From Vitreoscilla stercoraria DSM 513 (GTDB lineage Bacteria > Pseudomonadota > Gammaproteobacteria > Burkholderiales > Neisseriaceae): 64,000 bases of DNA. The first letter of the stretch is position 1; the number at the start of each line of letters is the position of its first letter. Shown one piece after another: positions 1 through 7,247 of the stretch. The translations under genes and the position numbers were made by a program. The DNA is taken from contig NZ_KB908018.1 of assembly GCF_000382305.1 (NCBI RefSeq), forward strand, positions 1 through 64,000. Reading direction: 5' to 3'. Under the pieces are notes generated by a model. The model did no database searches. It saw nothing but the letters and a program-made list of their open reading frames with translations, and had not been told where the DNA came from.

Positions 1-218
1 TGCACCAATGCAAAGCCATCACCGCCCAAACCGTCCATATGGCTACAAATGAATGTGCCTTTTCCTTGCTTATCATCGAAGCGAAAACGGTCTTTGCCGC
101 CGCAAGCTGGGCAAGGCTGGTGCTTGTTGGTCAATGATTGGGCTGGTACGCCCAAAGCGGTTAAAACGTAATGCCATTGCCCTATGGCATGGTGCGCTAT
201 GTCTTTAAAATCAATCAT
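1..218 (-). CDS. P4-alpha-type primase/helicase, N-terminal zinc-binding part (truncated by window)
   Basis: The gene starts at ATG 218 on the minus strand and runs out of the window after about 72 codons. The visible protein contains CPACGGKDRFRFDD followed about 15 residues on by a further Cys and a His (FICSH), which is the zinc-ribbon signature at the N-terminus of P4-alpha and related phage/plasmid primases. This domain normally precedes a Toprim primase and an SF3-like helicase; those parts are outside the window. It is the last visible gene of the island's minus-strand gene string, after a gap that contains a terminator-like hairpin. It probably drives replication of the element. Confidence 0.75.
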   Translation of the reverse strand, partial: MIDFKDIAHHAIGQWHYVLTALGVPAQSLTNKHQPCPACGGKDRFRFDDKQGKGTFICSHMDGLGGDGFALV

Positions 219-266
219 CTTGATTCCAATCAGTGAATAAAGCCGCACAAAGGCGGCTCGTGCTGC

Positions 267-521
267 TTATTTGTTCGGATTTGTCATGTTTTTAGTGGCT
301 TGTTGGCAATAACGGGCGTGTCCTGTATCGGTAAAGTCCATTACTGCCACGCCATTGGCATCAAAAACACCGACTAAGCCCAATTCCAAAGCCTCTACAA
401 TCACATCCTTGACATGGCGCAATTGACTGCATGGTTTACCGTGTATGGCATCTGTTTGTACCGCATCAAGAAACGGCATTAAGCGGCTTGGAATGACCTT
501 GTTATCATGTTCGTTTTGCAT
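267..521 (-). CDS. Hypothetical island protein, 84 aa
   Basis: A short minus-strand ORF with the SD-like sequence AAAGGAGC about 8 nt before ATG 521. The 84-residue protein has no signal peptide or membrane segment and no motif I recognise. It sits between the small island ORFs and the primase, separated from the gene upstream by a terminator-like hairpin at 542-567, so it may be expressed separately with the primase. P4-like elements often carry small genes of unknown role here. Coding status is supported by the SD and by position, not by recognised homology. Confidence 0.55.
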   Translation of the reverse strand: MQNEHDNKVIPSRLMPFLDAVQTDAIHGKPCSQLRHVKDVIVEALELGLVGVFDANGVAVMDFTDTGHARYCQQATKNMTNPNK

Positions 522-541
522 CTGTAACGCTCCTTTGCCCT

Positions 542-567
542 AAAAAAAGGCTGCAACAATCCAGCCT
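542..567 (-). terminator. Terminator-like hairpin inside the island gene string
   Basis: On the minus strand GGCTG, an 8-nt loop and CAGCC are followed by seven T. A second small dyad (ATGCC 568-572 / GGCAT 580-584) lies just upstream. It separates the 621-983 gene from the 84-aa gene and primase and could act as a terminator or attenuator. Confidence 0.6.
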
Positions 568-620
568 ATGCCGTTTAAGGGCATGGGCTAGCTGATTTCA
601 CATAGGGAAAATTTAAGCTG

Positions 621-983
621 TTAAGCAGACTTCACTGTGGTGGCGTTGGCTCTTGCTGTGTGCTTTTTACCATTGTTGATTGCACAATTTGCCGTTGCCA
701 TGATGCTGCCTAATTCACGCATCACACGGGCAGTCATCAGCAGTGTAGAGGCACAATGCTGACTACTTTCATTGGCCATCTGATCTCGTGCTGCAAACTC
801 AGCCATCGTACCTAATGTGTGTATGGCCAATTCCGCTTGGGCTTGCAAAGAAACCGCCTCAGCACTTGGCAAGTCATTATCATAAAGACGCTTTTCAAGA
901 GTTTGAGCCGCCATATTCAAGAATGTACTCAAGCCATCACAGTGCAATTCATAGGCGTGTTGTTGTGGTGTGGTGGTATTCAT
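621..983 (-). CDS. Hypothetical island protein, 120 aa
   Basis: A minus-strand ORF whose ATG at 983 overlaps the stop of the upstream gene by 4 nt (ATGA), so the two are probably translationally coupled. The protein is mostly helical in character, with a Lys/Arg-rich C-terminus (NNGKKHTARANATTVKSA) and no obvious catalytic motif or membrane segment. Its middle resembles the regularly spaced Ala/Met/Glu pattern of small phage-encoded helical-bundle proteins, but I cannot assign a family. It is the last gene before the hairpin at 542-567. Confidence 0.6.
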   Translation of the reverse strand: MNTTTPQQHAYELHCDGLSTFLNMAAQTLEKRLYDNDLPSAEAVSLQAQAELAIHTLGTMAEFAARDQMANESSQHCASTLLMTARVMRELGSIMATANCAINNGKKHTARANATTVKSA

Positions 984-1216
984 AAGGCAGCCTCTTTTTC
1001 TAATTCCACACGAAGCTCGCCAATACCTTGTATATCGTAGACCTTTGAGGCTCGAATGATGGTTACCATTGTGCGTAGAGCCGTTCGTAATTCATCATCT
1101 TCTAAATTGGCACTTAAAAAACTCATGCCTGCCAATTCAGCTTGCCACAGTGTTTCAGCCGCCATGTCATGCAATTCAATGTATTGTTGTGGGGTAGGAA
1201 GTAATGCTAGATTCAC
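980..1216 (-). CDS. Hypothetical island protein, 78 aa, GTG start
   Basis: This ORF starts at GTG 1216, whose bases overlap the TGA of the preceding small gene (GTGA), and ends in a 4-nt overlap with the next gene. Overlaps on both sides strongly suggest a real, coupled gene. The protein is acidic and helical, with no membrane segment or motif I recognise. An SD-like GGAGG lies about 7 nt before the GTG, within the end of the upstream gene. Confidence 0.6.
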   Translation of the reverse strand: MNLALLPTPQQYIELHDMAAETLWQAELAGMSFLSANLEDDELRTALRTMVTIIRASKVYDIQGIGELRVELEKEAAL

Positions 1217-1383
1217 GCCACCACCTCCACACGTTTAACTGTCCAGGTGTTGCGGTATTGCTGAATTTGAAAACATGCGCTTTCGTTGGTGCGTAGCATG
1301 TTGTCAATAAATAGGCTGGCTGCCTGTGGTGAAGTAAAGCGAAGTGCTTTGCCCATGTGGGCTTGAGTGTGTAGAATTGGCAT
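1213..1383 (-). CDS. Hypothetical island protein, 56 aa
   Basis: A 56-codon minus-strand ORF from ATG 1383 to TGA 1213, beginning MPILHTQAHMGKALRFTSPQ. Its start codon abuts the stop of the gene upstream (TAGATG) and its stop overlaps the next gene's GTG. The product looks soluble (FTSPQAASLFIDNMLRTNES then QQYRNTWTVKRVEVV), like a short alpha/beta protein. No family recognised. The coupling on both sides is the main evidence; a longer ORF in another frame over the same DNA lacks such coupling. Confidence 0.55.
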   Translation of the reverse strand: MPILHTQAHMGKALRFTSPQAASLFIDNMLRTNESACFQIQQYRNTWTVKRVEVVA

Positions 1384-1572
1384 CTAGACATTTTTCCTAA
1401 TTCGATTGGTGAATGTTGTGGCTGTTACTTGCGCTCCGTCCAAAGTTTGCAAGTGATAGCCTTTTTCTTTTGGTGGCGTTGATTGATTCAGGTATTGCCC
1501 GCCACACAGGACAATTCCCCATAGCATTGAGTGCATTAATAAAAATTTAAGCATAATGCCTTTGTCTTTCAT
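1384..1572 (-). CDS. Small hydrophobic island protein, 62 aa
   Basis: Starts at ATG 1572, overlapping the stop of the AlpA-like gene by 4 nt, and its stop abuts the next gene's ATG. The N-terminal third (LKFLLMHSMLWGIVLCGG) is hydrophobic, a possible membrane anchor or signal peptide with a Cys, followed by a polar tail. An internal ATG at 1554 (MLKFLL) would give a more typical signal-anchor start. No family recognised. Confidence 0.5.
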   Translation of the reverse strand: MKDKGIMLKFLLMHSMLWGIVLCGGQYLNQSTPPKEKGYHLQTLDGAQVTATTFTNRIRKNV

Positions 1573-1802
1573 CCTTGCAAGCTTGAGGCTTTGGCATCAA
1601 TAAATGCCAACACATCAGACTTGCGCCACAAAGAACGTCTGCCAATTTTTAATGGTTTAGATAATTCTCCTTCTTTGATTAACTGATATAGCTTTGTATC
1701 AGCAATACCCAATACTTCTTTTACCTTTGGTTTTGCCCAAAGAGTATGAATATCGTCTAGGTGTTGATTATTTGGTAGTGATTGATTTTGTGTAGGTAGC
1801 AT
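1569..1802 (-). CDS. AlpA-family helix-turn-helix regulator
   Basis: A 77-aa protein with the compact MerR-like winged HTH of AlpA/excisionase proteins: KPKVKEVLGIADTKLYQLIK, then EGELSKPLKIGRRSLWRKSDVLAFID. In P4-like elements AlpA-type proteins activate integrase or excision genes or act as recombination directionality factors. It is the first gene of the island's minus-strand operon, preceded by a good promoter (TTGAAA, 17 nt, TATACT) that contains a perfect palindrome. It is divergent from the cargo gene at 1912, so the shared 109-bp gap likely controls both. Confidence 0.8.
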   Translation of the reverse strand: MLPTQNQSLPNNQHLDDIHTLWAKPKVKEVLGIADTKLYQLIKEGELSKPLKIGRRSLWRKSDVLAFIDAKASSLQG

Positions 1803-1853
1803 AGTTTTTTTCGTTTATTTAGTTAATGTATCAAAAACATATACGGTGTTGTA

Positions 1854-1882
1854 AGTATAATGACAGTCATGTACGATTTCAA
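1854..1882 (-). promoter_or_regulatory. Promoter of the AlpA operon with embedded operator-like palindrome
   Basis: On the minus strand TTGAAA (1882-1877) and TATACT (1859-1854) are spaced by 17 nt. Between them lies the perfect dyad ATGACAGTCAT (1860-1870), well placed to let a repressor block the promoter. A plus-strand TATAAT at 1856-1861 overlaps the same site and points towards the cargo gene, but it lacks a convincing -35. Confidence 0.6.
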
Positions 1883-1911
1883 TAGTTAATTTTGTTTTTG
1901 AGACATAAACT

Positions 1912-2889
1912 ATGAACGAGAAAAATAAAGGTGGTCGTCCGCCGCGATATGAAGGTGAAGTACCTATTAGAGTTGGTGGGACTGTGCGTCCTAGATACAA
2001 GCAAATGTTAGATATGCTTCGTAGACATAGGGATACATCTATTAATGAAGTGCTTGAGTTTGCAATTGCTAGAGCATCACACACAATAGAAATTGAAGGT
2101 AAATCTATCTATGATTGGTGTGTAAGTGATTTCGAGATTTATTGGGGAATATATAAAAATATAAGTGTTCCATATTGCTCTATATCAATATTTAAGCTTA
2201 TGACTGAACTTGATACAAAGATGGTCAATATAATTAATGATTATCCAGAACTTGAAAAAGTAATGAATGAGTTGTATGAGAGTAGATTTGACAAGAATTT
2301 TGATTTTTTTGAGTTTGATGAAAAATTGACATTTCAAATAGATAAATGCAGTCGTAATATACAAACAAGTTTGGACAAAAAATCTTTTACTTCAAAAATA
2401 AAAAGTTTTTTCGATACTCTTGTTAAATTAGGACCATGTATGTCTAATTATGACTATGTTTATAATTCATTTAGAGGTGGGTTAAAAAATGTAGATCAAT
2501 TCATAATTGAGATTGAGTCAAAGCCATTAAAGATGCAACATATTTCAGAGTTGTATAAATTGTCATATTTCCAAGATGTTAAGAAGATGTCAGTAGTGGA
2601 TAGAAACATTTCCCAAATAATGTTTGATAGCTCAATTGAAAATATATTGTATGAGTTTTGGAAATCAGACATATCAGTTGAAAAGCTAGTATTTTGCACT
2701 AAAAAATTATTTGAGATAGTCGCATATGATAATTTTAGTGGGATAGGTGAGTCTCTGCAGCAAATAGATATATTTGAGAAATTTACGCAAACGCTTATCC
2801 ATTTAGGGGTTAGAGAAATACCACCTGAGACTAGTAAAAAGGATTTGGAACTTTATTTATTGAAGAAAAATTTGATAGGTAAAACGTAG
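1912..2889 (+). CDS. Island cargo protein of unknown function with RHH-like N-terminus, 325 aa
   Basis: An AT-rich gene, divergent from the AlpA-like gene and convergent with the integrase, occupying the island's accessory slot beside int. Residues 1-56 contain GGRPP, a basic AT-hook-like or linker motif, then RVGGTVRPRYKQMLDMLRRH and TSINEVLEFAIARA, which fit a beta strand plus two helices of a ribbon-helix-helix DNA-binding fold. The remaining ~270 residues are helical, rich in Phe, Asp, Lys and Ile, with no membrane segment and no nuclease, NTPase or protease motif I can see. I do not recognise the family. It could be a transcriptional repressor of the element or a defence/superinfection-exclusion protein that controls its own expression; both are inference. 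SD is weak (GAGAC). Confidence 0.75.
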   Translation: MNEKNKGGRPPRYEGEVPIRVGGTVRPRYKQMLDMLRRHRDTSINEVLEFAIARASHTIEIEGKSIYDWCVSDFEIYWGIYKNISVPYCSISIFKLMTELDTKMVNIINDYPELEKVMNELYESRFDKNFDFFEFDEKLTFQIDKCSRNIQTSLDKKSFTSKIKSFFDTLVKLGPCMSNYDYVYNSFRGGLKNVDQFIIEIESKPLKMQHISELYKLSYFQDVKKMSVVDRNISQIMFDSSIENILYEFWKSDISVEKLVFCTKKLFEIVAYDNFSGIGESLQQIDIFEKFTQTLIHLGVREIPPETSKKDLELYLLKKNLIGKT

Positions 2890-2893
2890 GATT

Positions 2894-2918
2894 GCCACCG
2901 ACGTTGGTGGCTTCGTTC
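2894..2918. terminator. Hairpin between convergent cargo gene and integrase
   Basis: GCCACC, a 6-nt loop and GGTGGC form a 6-bp GC-rich stem in the 36-bp gap between the two stop codons. The following sequence is T-rich but not a clean T-run, so it is a weaker terminator candidate. Confidence 0.5.
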
Positions 2919-2925
2919 ATTCTGC

Positions 2926-4092
2926 TTATGCTTCTTGCTGTGCTAGGTAGTCATGCCACCATTGAAGCATCTCTAAGCGTTCCTGTAGGTAGTCGCTGCG
3001 ATTGTATGCGCTTCTCACTTTGTTGGTGTCAGCATGGCTTAATTGAACCTCGATGACATCCTCACGAAACAATCTTGATTCATTCAGTATGGTGGACGCT
3101 GTAGAGCGTAGGCCATGCGCTGTGGTATTAAACTTTGCCTTGCGAAGTGCCAAGCGTGGGCTTTCCCTGTGTAAATGACTGTCACCGTCCAAGCTTTCAA
3201 ACAGGTACACGCCACCTTGATTCACATATTGGATTAAATCCAACAATTCTATGAGCGCATCGGTTAAAGGTATTGTGTGAGTTTTGCCTCGCTTCATTCG
3301 ATTGGCAGGAATCACCCAAAGCTTATTGGCCAAGTCCATTTCGTCAAACCTTGCGCCCACTGCTTCAATGGGGCGGCATAGTGTCATCAATTGCCACTTG
3401 ATCGCTAACTTGGCAATGGTAATCGGTTCACCTAACCACTTCATGAGCATGGGCAAGTCAGATTGTGGCAAAGCGTCAAATTGACCCTTTACAGGCTTTT
3501 TGAAAGCATTGTTTTGGACGCTTGCCACAGGATTGGCATCAATCAGTCCACCGCTTACCGCATAGCCAAACAAGAGATTCAAAGCGTTCTTGGTGCGCCT
3601 CAGTCGTTCCAATGCGCCACGCTCTTCAAACACTCGCAAAGCGTCCACGATATTGACGGGCTTAATCTCTCGAACATCCATGCTGCTGAGAGTCGGGAAA
3701 ATATCCTTTTCAATGACGCTCTGAACCTGTAAGGCATGGCGTGGTGTCACTGTTGGCTGCCATCGCTCAAACCATGATTGATAAACTGTCTGAAAAACAT
3801 ATTTGTCGGTGTCGGGCTTTTCTTCAATGACTGCCAAGCCTTTGAGGTGGCGTTGCTTCAATTCGTCTGCCCACTTGGTAGCCTCAGCCAATGAGTAGGC
3901 AGGATAGCTACCCAAGTACACAGTGCAATCCTTTTGGGTTACTTTATCAATAAACCTGAAAGCCCATAGCTTTGAGCCGTTCGGTTTGATGAACAAAGAC
4001 AAGCCATTACCGCCAGCCACTTTGTAGGTCTTTTCCTTTGGCTTTAAGGCTTTCACGGCTGTGTCGGTCAAGCGTTTGGCAATCTTTGGCAT
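2926..4092 (-). CDS. int: P4-family tyrosine integrase
   Basis: A 388-aa site-specific recombinase of normal length for P4-type integrases. It has the N-terminal DUF4102-like arm-binding region (LTDTAVKALKPKEKTYKV, then LWAFRF), a core-binding domain around 100-200, and the catalytic domain with Arg240 (MTLCRP), HGLR at 326-329, LSH at 351-353 and the nucleophile Tyr363 in AYNRSDYL. It catalyses integration into and excision from the tRNA-Ser gene whose 3' end lies about 215 bp upstream. All catalytic residues are present, so it looks functional. It is transcribed away from the tRNA, in the same direction, which is the usual arrangement. Confidence 0.95.
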   Translation of the reverse strand: MPKIAKRLTDTAVKALKPKEKTYKVAGGNGLSLFIKPNGSKLWAFRFIDKVTQKDCTVYLGSYPAYSLAEATKWADELKQRHLKGLAVIEEKPDTDKYVFQTVYQSWFERWQPTVTPRHALQVQSVIEKDIFPTLSSMDVREIKPVNIVDALRVFEERGALERLRRTKNALNLLFGYAVSGGLIDANPVASVQNNAFKKPVKGQFDALPQSDLPMLMKWLGEPITIAKLAIKWQLMTLCRPIEAVGARFDEMDLANKLWVIPANRMKRGKTHTIPLTDALIELLDLIQYVNQGGVYLFESLDGDSHLHRESPRLALRKAKFNTTAHGLRSTASTILNESRLFREDVIEVQLSHADTNKVRSAYNRSDYLQERLEMLQWWHDYLAQQEA

Positions 4093-4272
4093 GATGGGTT
4101 ACTCACTGTAAAAAGTGGACTGATAGTGCTATTGGGTTACTGATTTACATATATACCAATGCTGTAACCCAAAGAGTAACCCATAAAAAAATGGCTGTAA
4201 ACGAATGTGAGCGAATGGTAAAGCACAAAGAAACTACAAAGAACCTTGTTTTGTAAGGATTTTTAGGTCAAT

Positions 4273-4294
4273 AAAAAACCCGCACGAATGCGGG
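4273..4294 (-). terminator. Rho-independent terminator of tRNA-Ser
   Basis: On the minus strand CCCGCA, TTCG and TGCGGG are followed by six T, 13 nt beyond the encoded CCA of the tRNA. Confidence 0.85.
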
Positions 4295-4306
4295 TAATTT
4301 GAATAT

Positions 4307-4397
4307 TGGCAGAGAGGAAGGGATTCGAACCCTCGATACGCTATAAACGTATACACGCTTTCCAGGCGTGCGACTTCAACCACTCATCCACCTCTCT
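4307..4397 (-). tRNA. tRNA-Ser (anticodon GGA)
   Basis: Read on the minus strand the acceptor stem is AGAGAGG/CCTCTCT with G73 and an encoded CCA. The anticodon loop CTGGAAA gives anticodon GGA (codon UCC), inside an ACGC/GCGT stem. A long variable arm, as expected for tRNA-Ser, is followed by a T-arm GAGGG-TTCGAAT-CCCTT. It is the likely integration target of the adjacent island, whose integrase follows its 3' end; integration at a tRNA 3' end normally leaves the gene intact. It has its own promoter and terminator. Confidence 0.95.
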
Positions 4398-4410
4398 AGA
4401 TAAGAAGCGC

Positions 4411-4438
4411 ATTATACCGTTAATTTAGAATTATGCAA
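4411..4438 (-). promoter_or_regulatory. tRNA-Ser promoter
   Basis: On the minus strand TTGCAT (4438-4433) and a perfect TATAAT (4416-4411) are spaced by 16 nt, placing transcription start a few nt before the tRNA 5' end. Confidence 0.75.
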
Positions 4439-4592
4439 AATTTGGGTAAATATGGTTAATACATAATTTTTAAGCTCTTGTAATGGTTTTATGAAATTAA
4501 TTATGAGGATTTATTTTCTAAACATAGCTATTGTGAAATATGGTTATTAGTGCCAATATATTAAAAGCATACGATAATTCAAGGAGTCTAGA

Positions 4593-5246
4593 ATGAAAGC
4601 ATGGAAAAAATTCAGTTTGATGGCGACGGTTGCAGCAGTGGCTTTGAGTGCTTGTGCAACCGATCCTATGACAGGTCAAGTGGATCGCAACAATACGGTT
4701 TTGGGTGCTTTGGGTGGTGCGGCGACTTGCGGTATTGTGGGTGCATTGACTCATGGTAGTAAAGGTGCGCGTAATTCGGCTTTGGCATGTGGCGCCATTG
4801 GCGCAGGTGTAGGCGCTTATATGGATCATCAAGAGCGTCAATTGCGTCAAAGTTTGGCGAATACCCAAGTGGAAGTAAACCGTGTGGGTGATGAAATTCG
4901 TTTGGTGATGCCAGAAAGTATCACTTTTGCGACAGGTAGTTATCAACTAAACAGTTCAGCTTCTTCTAGCTTGAACTCAGTCAGCAGCGTGTTGGCTCAA
5001 TATACTGATACTACTATCAATATTGTAGGTCATACCGATAGTACTGGTAGCGATGCGATTAATGAACCTTTGTCACGCAATCGTGCTTCTGCTGTTGCCA
5101 ATTATTTGGTGAGCCGCAATGTTGCATCTAATCGCATTACGACTGCTGGTGCAGGCTCTCGCCAACCTGTTGCAAGTAACAATACTGTGGCAGGTCGTGC
5201 AGAAAATCGCCGTGTAGAAATCACTGTGAATCCTATTCAACGTTGA
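4593..5246 (+). CDS. OmpA-family outer-membrane lipoprotein (YiaD-like)
   Basis: A 217-aa envelope protein. The signal peptide ends in a lipobox (VALSAC, Cys21). A glycine-zipper-like stretch follows (VLGALGGAATCGIVGALTHG; ACGAIGAGVGAY). The C-terminal ~110 residues are a complete OmpA-like peptidoglycan-binding domain (ITFATGSYQLN, VGHTDSTGSD, LSRNRASAVANYL, RAENRRVEI), including the Asp and Arg used to bind diaminopimelate. It likely tethers the outer membrane to peptidoglycan. SD AAGGAG lies 8 nt before the ATG. It is convergent with yihY and shares a terminator with it. Confidence 0.9.
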   Translation: MKAWKKFSLMATVAAVALSACATDPMTGQVDRNNTVLGALGGAATCGIVGALTHGSKGARNSALACGAIGAGVGAYMDHQERQLRQSLANTQVEVNRVGDEIRLVMPESITFATGSYQLNSSASSSLNSVSSVLAQYTDTTINIVGHTDSTGSDAINEPLSRNRASAVANYLVSRNVASNRITTAGAGSRQPVASNNTVAGRAENRRVEITVNPIQR

Positions 5247-5264
5247 TTGTGTTTTGATTTTGAC

Positions 5265-5295
5265 AAATGCCCAGAAATCTCTGGGCATTTTTTTT
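5265..5295. terminator. Terminator between ompA-like gene and yihY
   Basis: AAATGCCCAGA, loop AATC and TCTGGGCATTT form an 11-bp perfect stem followed by T; the A-rich left arm lets it work in both directions for the convergent genes. Confidence 0.85.
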
Positions 5296-6535
5296 ATACT
5301 ATCGTGGTTGGGACTTTGGAGTGCTTCATAAAGTCAGCCAATGACATATTCAATGTTTCCATACTCGGTTGCATGAAATTTTGTACCATTTGCCCGATTT
5401 GGTCTTGTTGGTTGTCATGCGGCCTGTAAACAAACAATTCAAAAATAGCCCGTAAATCGATGTTTTGTGGATTGGTTTTGAGTAACCAACCATCATTGTC
5501 GCGAGCAACATAATCATAGTGTTGCAATTGTTCTAACATGTCGGTTAATTCGTCATAACCCATATTGATATGGTTTCGAAATGAACGCGTGGGTAAAATT
5601 TTGCCTTCATCATGGGCTTGGGCAAGTAAAATCAATATTTTTAAAATATCATCAAAGCGCCCATGTTGCCCTGTATGTCTGTGGAAAGCGTCGCCTTTCC
5701 AATAGGATAAAGCATTGGTTAAGATGGCGCCTGACAACAAAATCGCCCACAAAACATTGATCCAAACTAAAAACAAAGGTACGGCCGCAAATGCGCCATA
5801 AATGACTTGATAATTGCCGACGTGTCCGAAATAAGAACTGAATATGCGCTTGGCAATTTCTAAAATCACCGCACTCCACAAAGAACCTACCAATGCATGT
5901 TTGGCCGGAACATAGCGTGAGGGTACGACACGATACATCAGCCATAACAAAATCATATTGACTAAAATAGAGATGCTAACTTGTAGTAACAATGCCCAAG
6001 TTGGGTAATGTAAAGCAAAAATAGATTGTTTGGTTAAGCGTCCTAGTTGAGAAATGGTTAAACCTAGAATGACTGGTCCTAGGGTTAACAATGCCCAATA
6101 GACCAATAAACGTGTATGCCAAGGACGCAGTTTGGTGGTGCCCCAGATTTGATTGAAGGCCGTTTCAATGGTGTTAATCAATAAAATGGCTGAAGCCACC
6201 AACATGATGATACCGATGGTGGTGAGTTTTGAAGCGTTGTCTAAGAAGCCGAACACATATTCATTGATAATGGTATAACTGGCTTGCGGGACCAAATTGT
6301 CGGTGATGAAATCTTGAAATTGACGGGTAATGCCTTCGAACATGGGAAAGGCGGAAATCACCGTCAATGCAATGGTGAAAAATGGCACCAAAGCGAGCAA
6401 AGTGGTGAAAGTGAGGCTGGATGAAACTTGAAATAAATGCAGTTGTTGGCAGCGCTTCAAGATGAATATCGCAAACTGCCACAAGCGTTGCTCAGTCAGA
6501 CATTGCCAAGATTGGGCGATGAAGGATTTCAACAT
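5294..6535 (-). CDS. yihY: YihY/RbnBN-family inner-membrane protein
   Basis: An integral membrane protein of about 413 aa in the YihY/BrkB family (formerly annotated as RNase BN). It shows six membrane segments and the family pattern FSSSLTFTTLLALVPF-like start, then FNQIW, then YGAFAAVPLFLVWINVLWAI. The C-terminal cytoplasmic extension is a helical/winged domain, as in other betaproteobacteria. Function in the family is unclear; transport or envelope roles are proposed. I start it at ATG 6535 (MLKSF) because AGGA lies 8 nt upstream, whereas the longer ORF from 6556 has no SD. The SD is part of a degenerate copy of the uptake repeat (CAGGACGCTT). Confidence 0.85.
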   Translation of the reverse strand: MLKSFIAQSWQCLTEQRLWQFAIFILKRCQQLHLFQVSSSLTFTTLLALVPFFTIALTVISAFPMFEGITRQFQDFITDNLVPQASYTIINEYVFGFLDNASKLTTIGIIMLVASAILLINTIETAFNQIWGTTKLRPWHTRLLVYWALLTLGPVILGLTISQLGRLTKQSIFALHYPTWALLLQVSISILVNMILLWLMYRVVPSRYVPAKHALVGSLWSAVILEIAKRIFSSYFGHVGNYQVIYGAFAAVPLFLVWINVLWAILLSGAILTNALSYWKGDAFHRHTGQHGRFDDILKILILLAQAHDEGKILPTRSFRNHINMGYDELTDMLEQLQHYDYVARDNDGWLLKTNPQNIDLRAIFELFVYRPHDNQQDQIGQMVQNFMQPSMETLNMSLADFMKHSKVPTTIV

Positions 6536-6615
6536 AAAGCGTCCTGAAATACACATAAGTCTGCATTGTAGCGTATTATCTGTATCGCATTGAAATAGAT
6601 GAAGAAGGTAGACTC

Positions 6616-7221
6616 ATGTTGAAAATATTGGTTTTGTATTACAGCCAAAATGGCAGTGTTTTGAATTTGGCACGAGAAATGGCCAAAGGTATTGAAAGTG
6701 TAGAAGGCTGTGAAGCGGTATTGCGCACTGTGCCGAAAATTTCTACGGTATGTGAGCAAGTGCAAGCCGATATTCCTAGCAGTGGTGCACCGTATGCCAC
6801 GATGGATGATTTGCGTGAATGTGCGGCATTGGCTTTGGGTAGCCCGACCCGTTTTGGTAATATGGCTGCGGCGATGAAGTATTTTTTGGATGGTAGCAGT
6901 GGTGTGTGGTTATCAGGGGATTTGATTGGTAAGCCGGCTGTGGTTTTTACCAGTACTTCTACCATGCATGGCGGTCAAGAGTCGACTTTGTTGACGATGA
7001 TGTTGCCTTTATTACATCAAGGCATGATGGTTTTGGGTGTGCCATTTAGCCAATCGGATATGAGTCACACTCAAACAGGCGGCACACCATATGGTGCATC
7101 GCATGTGGCAGGTGCTAATGGCAATCCTGTTTTGAGTGTTGAAGAGAAAAAAGTGGCGTTTTCTCAAGGCGTGCGTTTGGCGCAAACTGCCCGTCAATTG
7201 GAAATGGGCAAACAGCATTAA
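6616..7221 (+). CDS. wrbA: NAD(P)H:quinone oxidoreductase, WrbA type
   Basis: A 201-aa flavodoxin-fold protein. The FMN phosphate loop is YYSQNGSVLNLAR (residues 8-20), and the WrbA-specific segment GSPTRFGNMAAAMKYFLDG and the second FMN loop STSTMHGGQESTLL are intact. WrbA reduces quinones by two electrons and so avoids semiquinone radicals. Length matches the family. SD GAAGG precedes the ATG. It is followed 26 nt on by an nfsA-like flavoenzyme gene, so the pair probably forms a small oxidoreductase operon ending at the terminator at 8004. Confidence 0.92.
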   Translation: MLKILVLYYSQNGSVLNLAREMAKGIESVEGCEAVLRTVPKISTVCEQVQADIPSSGAPYATMDDLRECAALALGSPTRFGNMAAAMKYFLDGSSGVWLSGDLIGKPAVVFTSTSTMHGGQESTLLTMMLPLLHQGMMVLGVPFSQSDMSHTQTGGTPYGASHVAGANGNPVLSVEEKKVAFSQGVRLAQTARQLEMGKQH

Positions 7222-7247
7222 TTCACCTATTAATATGGTATGAGTAT

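Larger units (their letters stand above)
1..4330. mobile_element. Integrated P4-like satellite / chromosomal island (partial, integrase end)
   Basis: A P4-family integrase lies directly beyond the 3' end of tRNA-Ser(GGA). It is followed by an unknown cargo gene, an AlpA-type regulator, a string of tiny overlapping ORFs and the start of a P4-alpha-type primase. That content and order are typical of P4-like satellites and related chromosomal islands that insert into tRNA 3' ends. The region has none of the uptake repeat that occurs about every 2 kb elsewhere in the window, and the cargo gene is much more AT-rich than the core genes, so it looks acquired. The tRNA-proximal att core should lie in the tRNA 3' half. 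The far end and its direct repeat are before position 1, so size and completeness cannot be judged. Confidence 0.75.

Noticed and set aside
1176..1391. A 71-codon minus-strand ORF in the island
   Set aside because: The 56-codon ORF 1383-1213 in another frame abuts and overlaps its neighbours as coupled genes do; this one does not.
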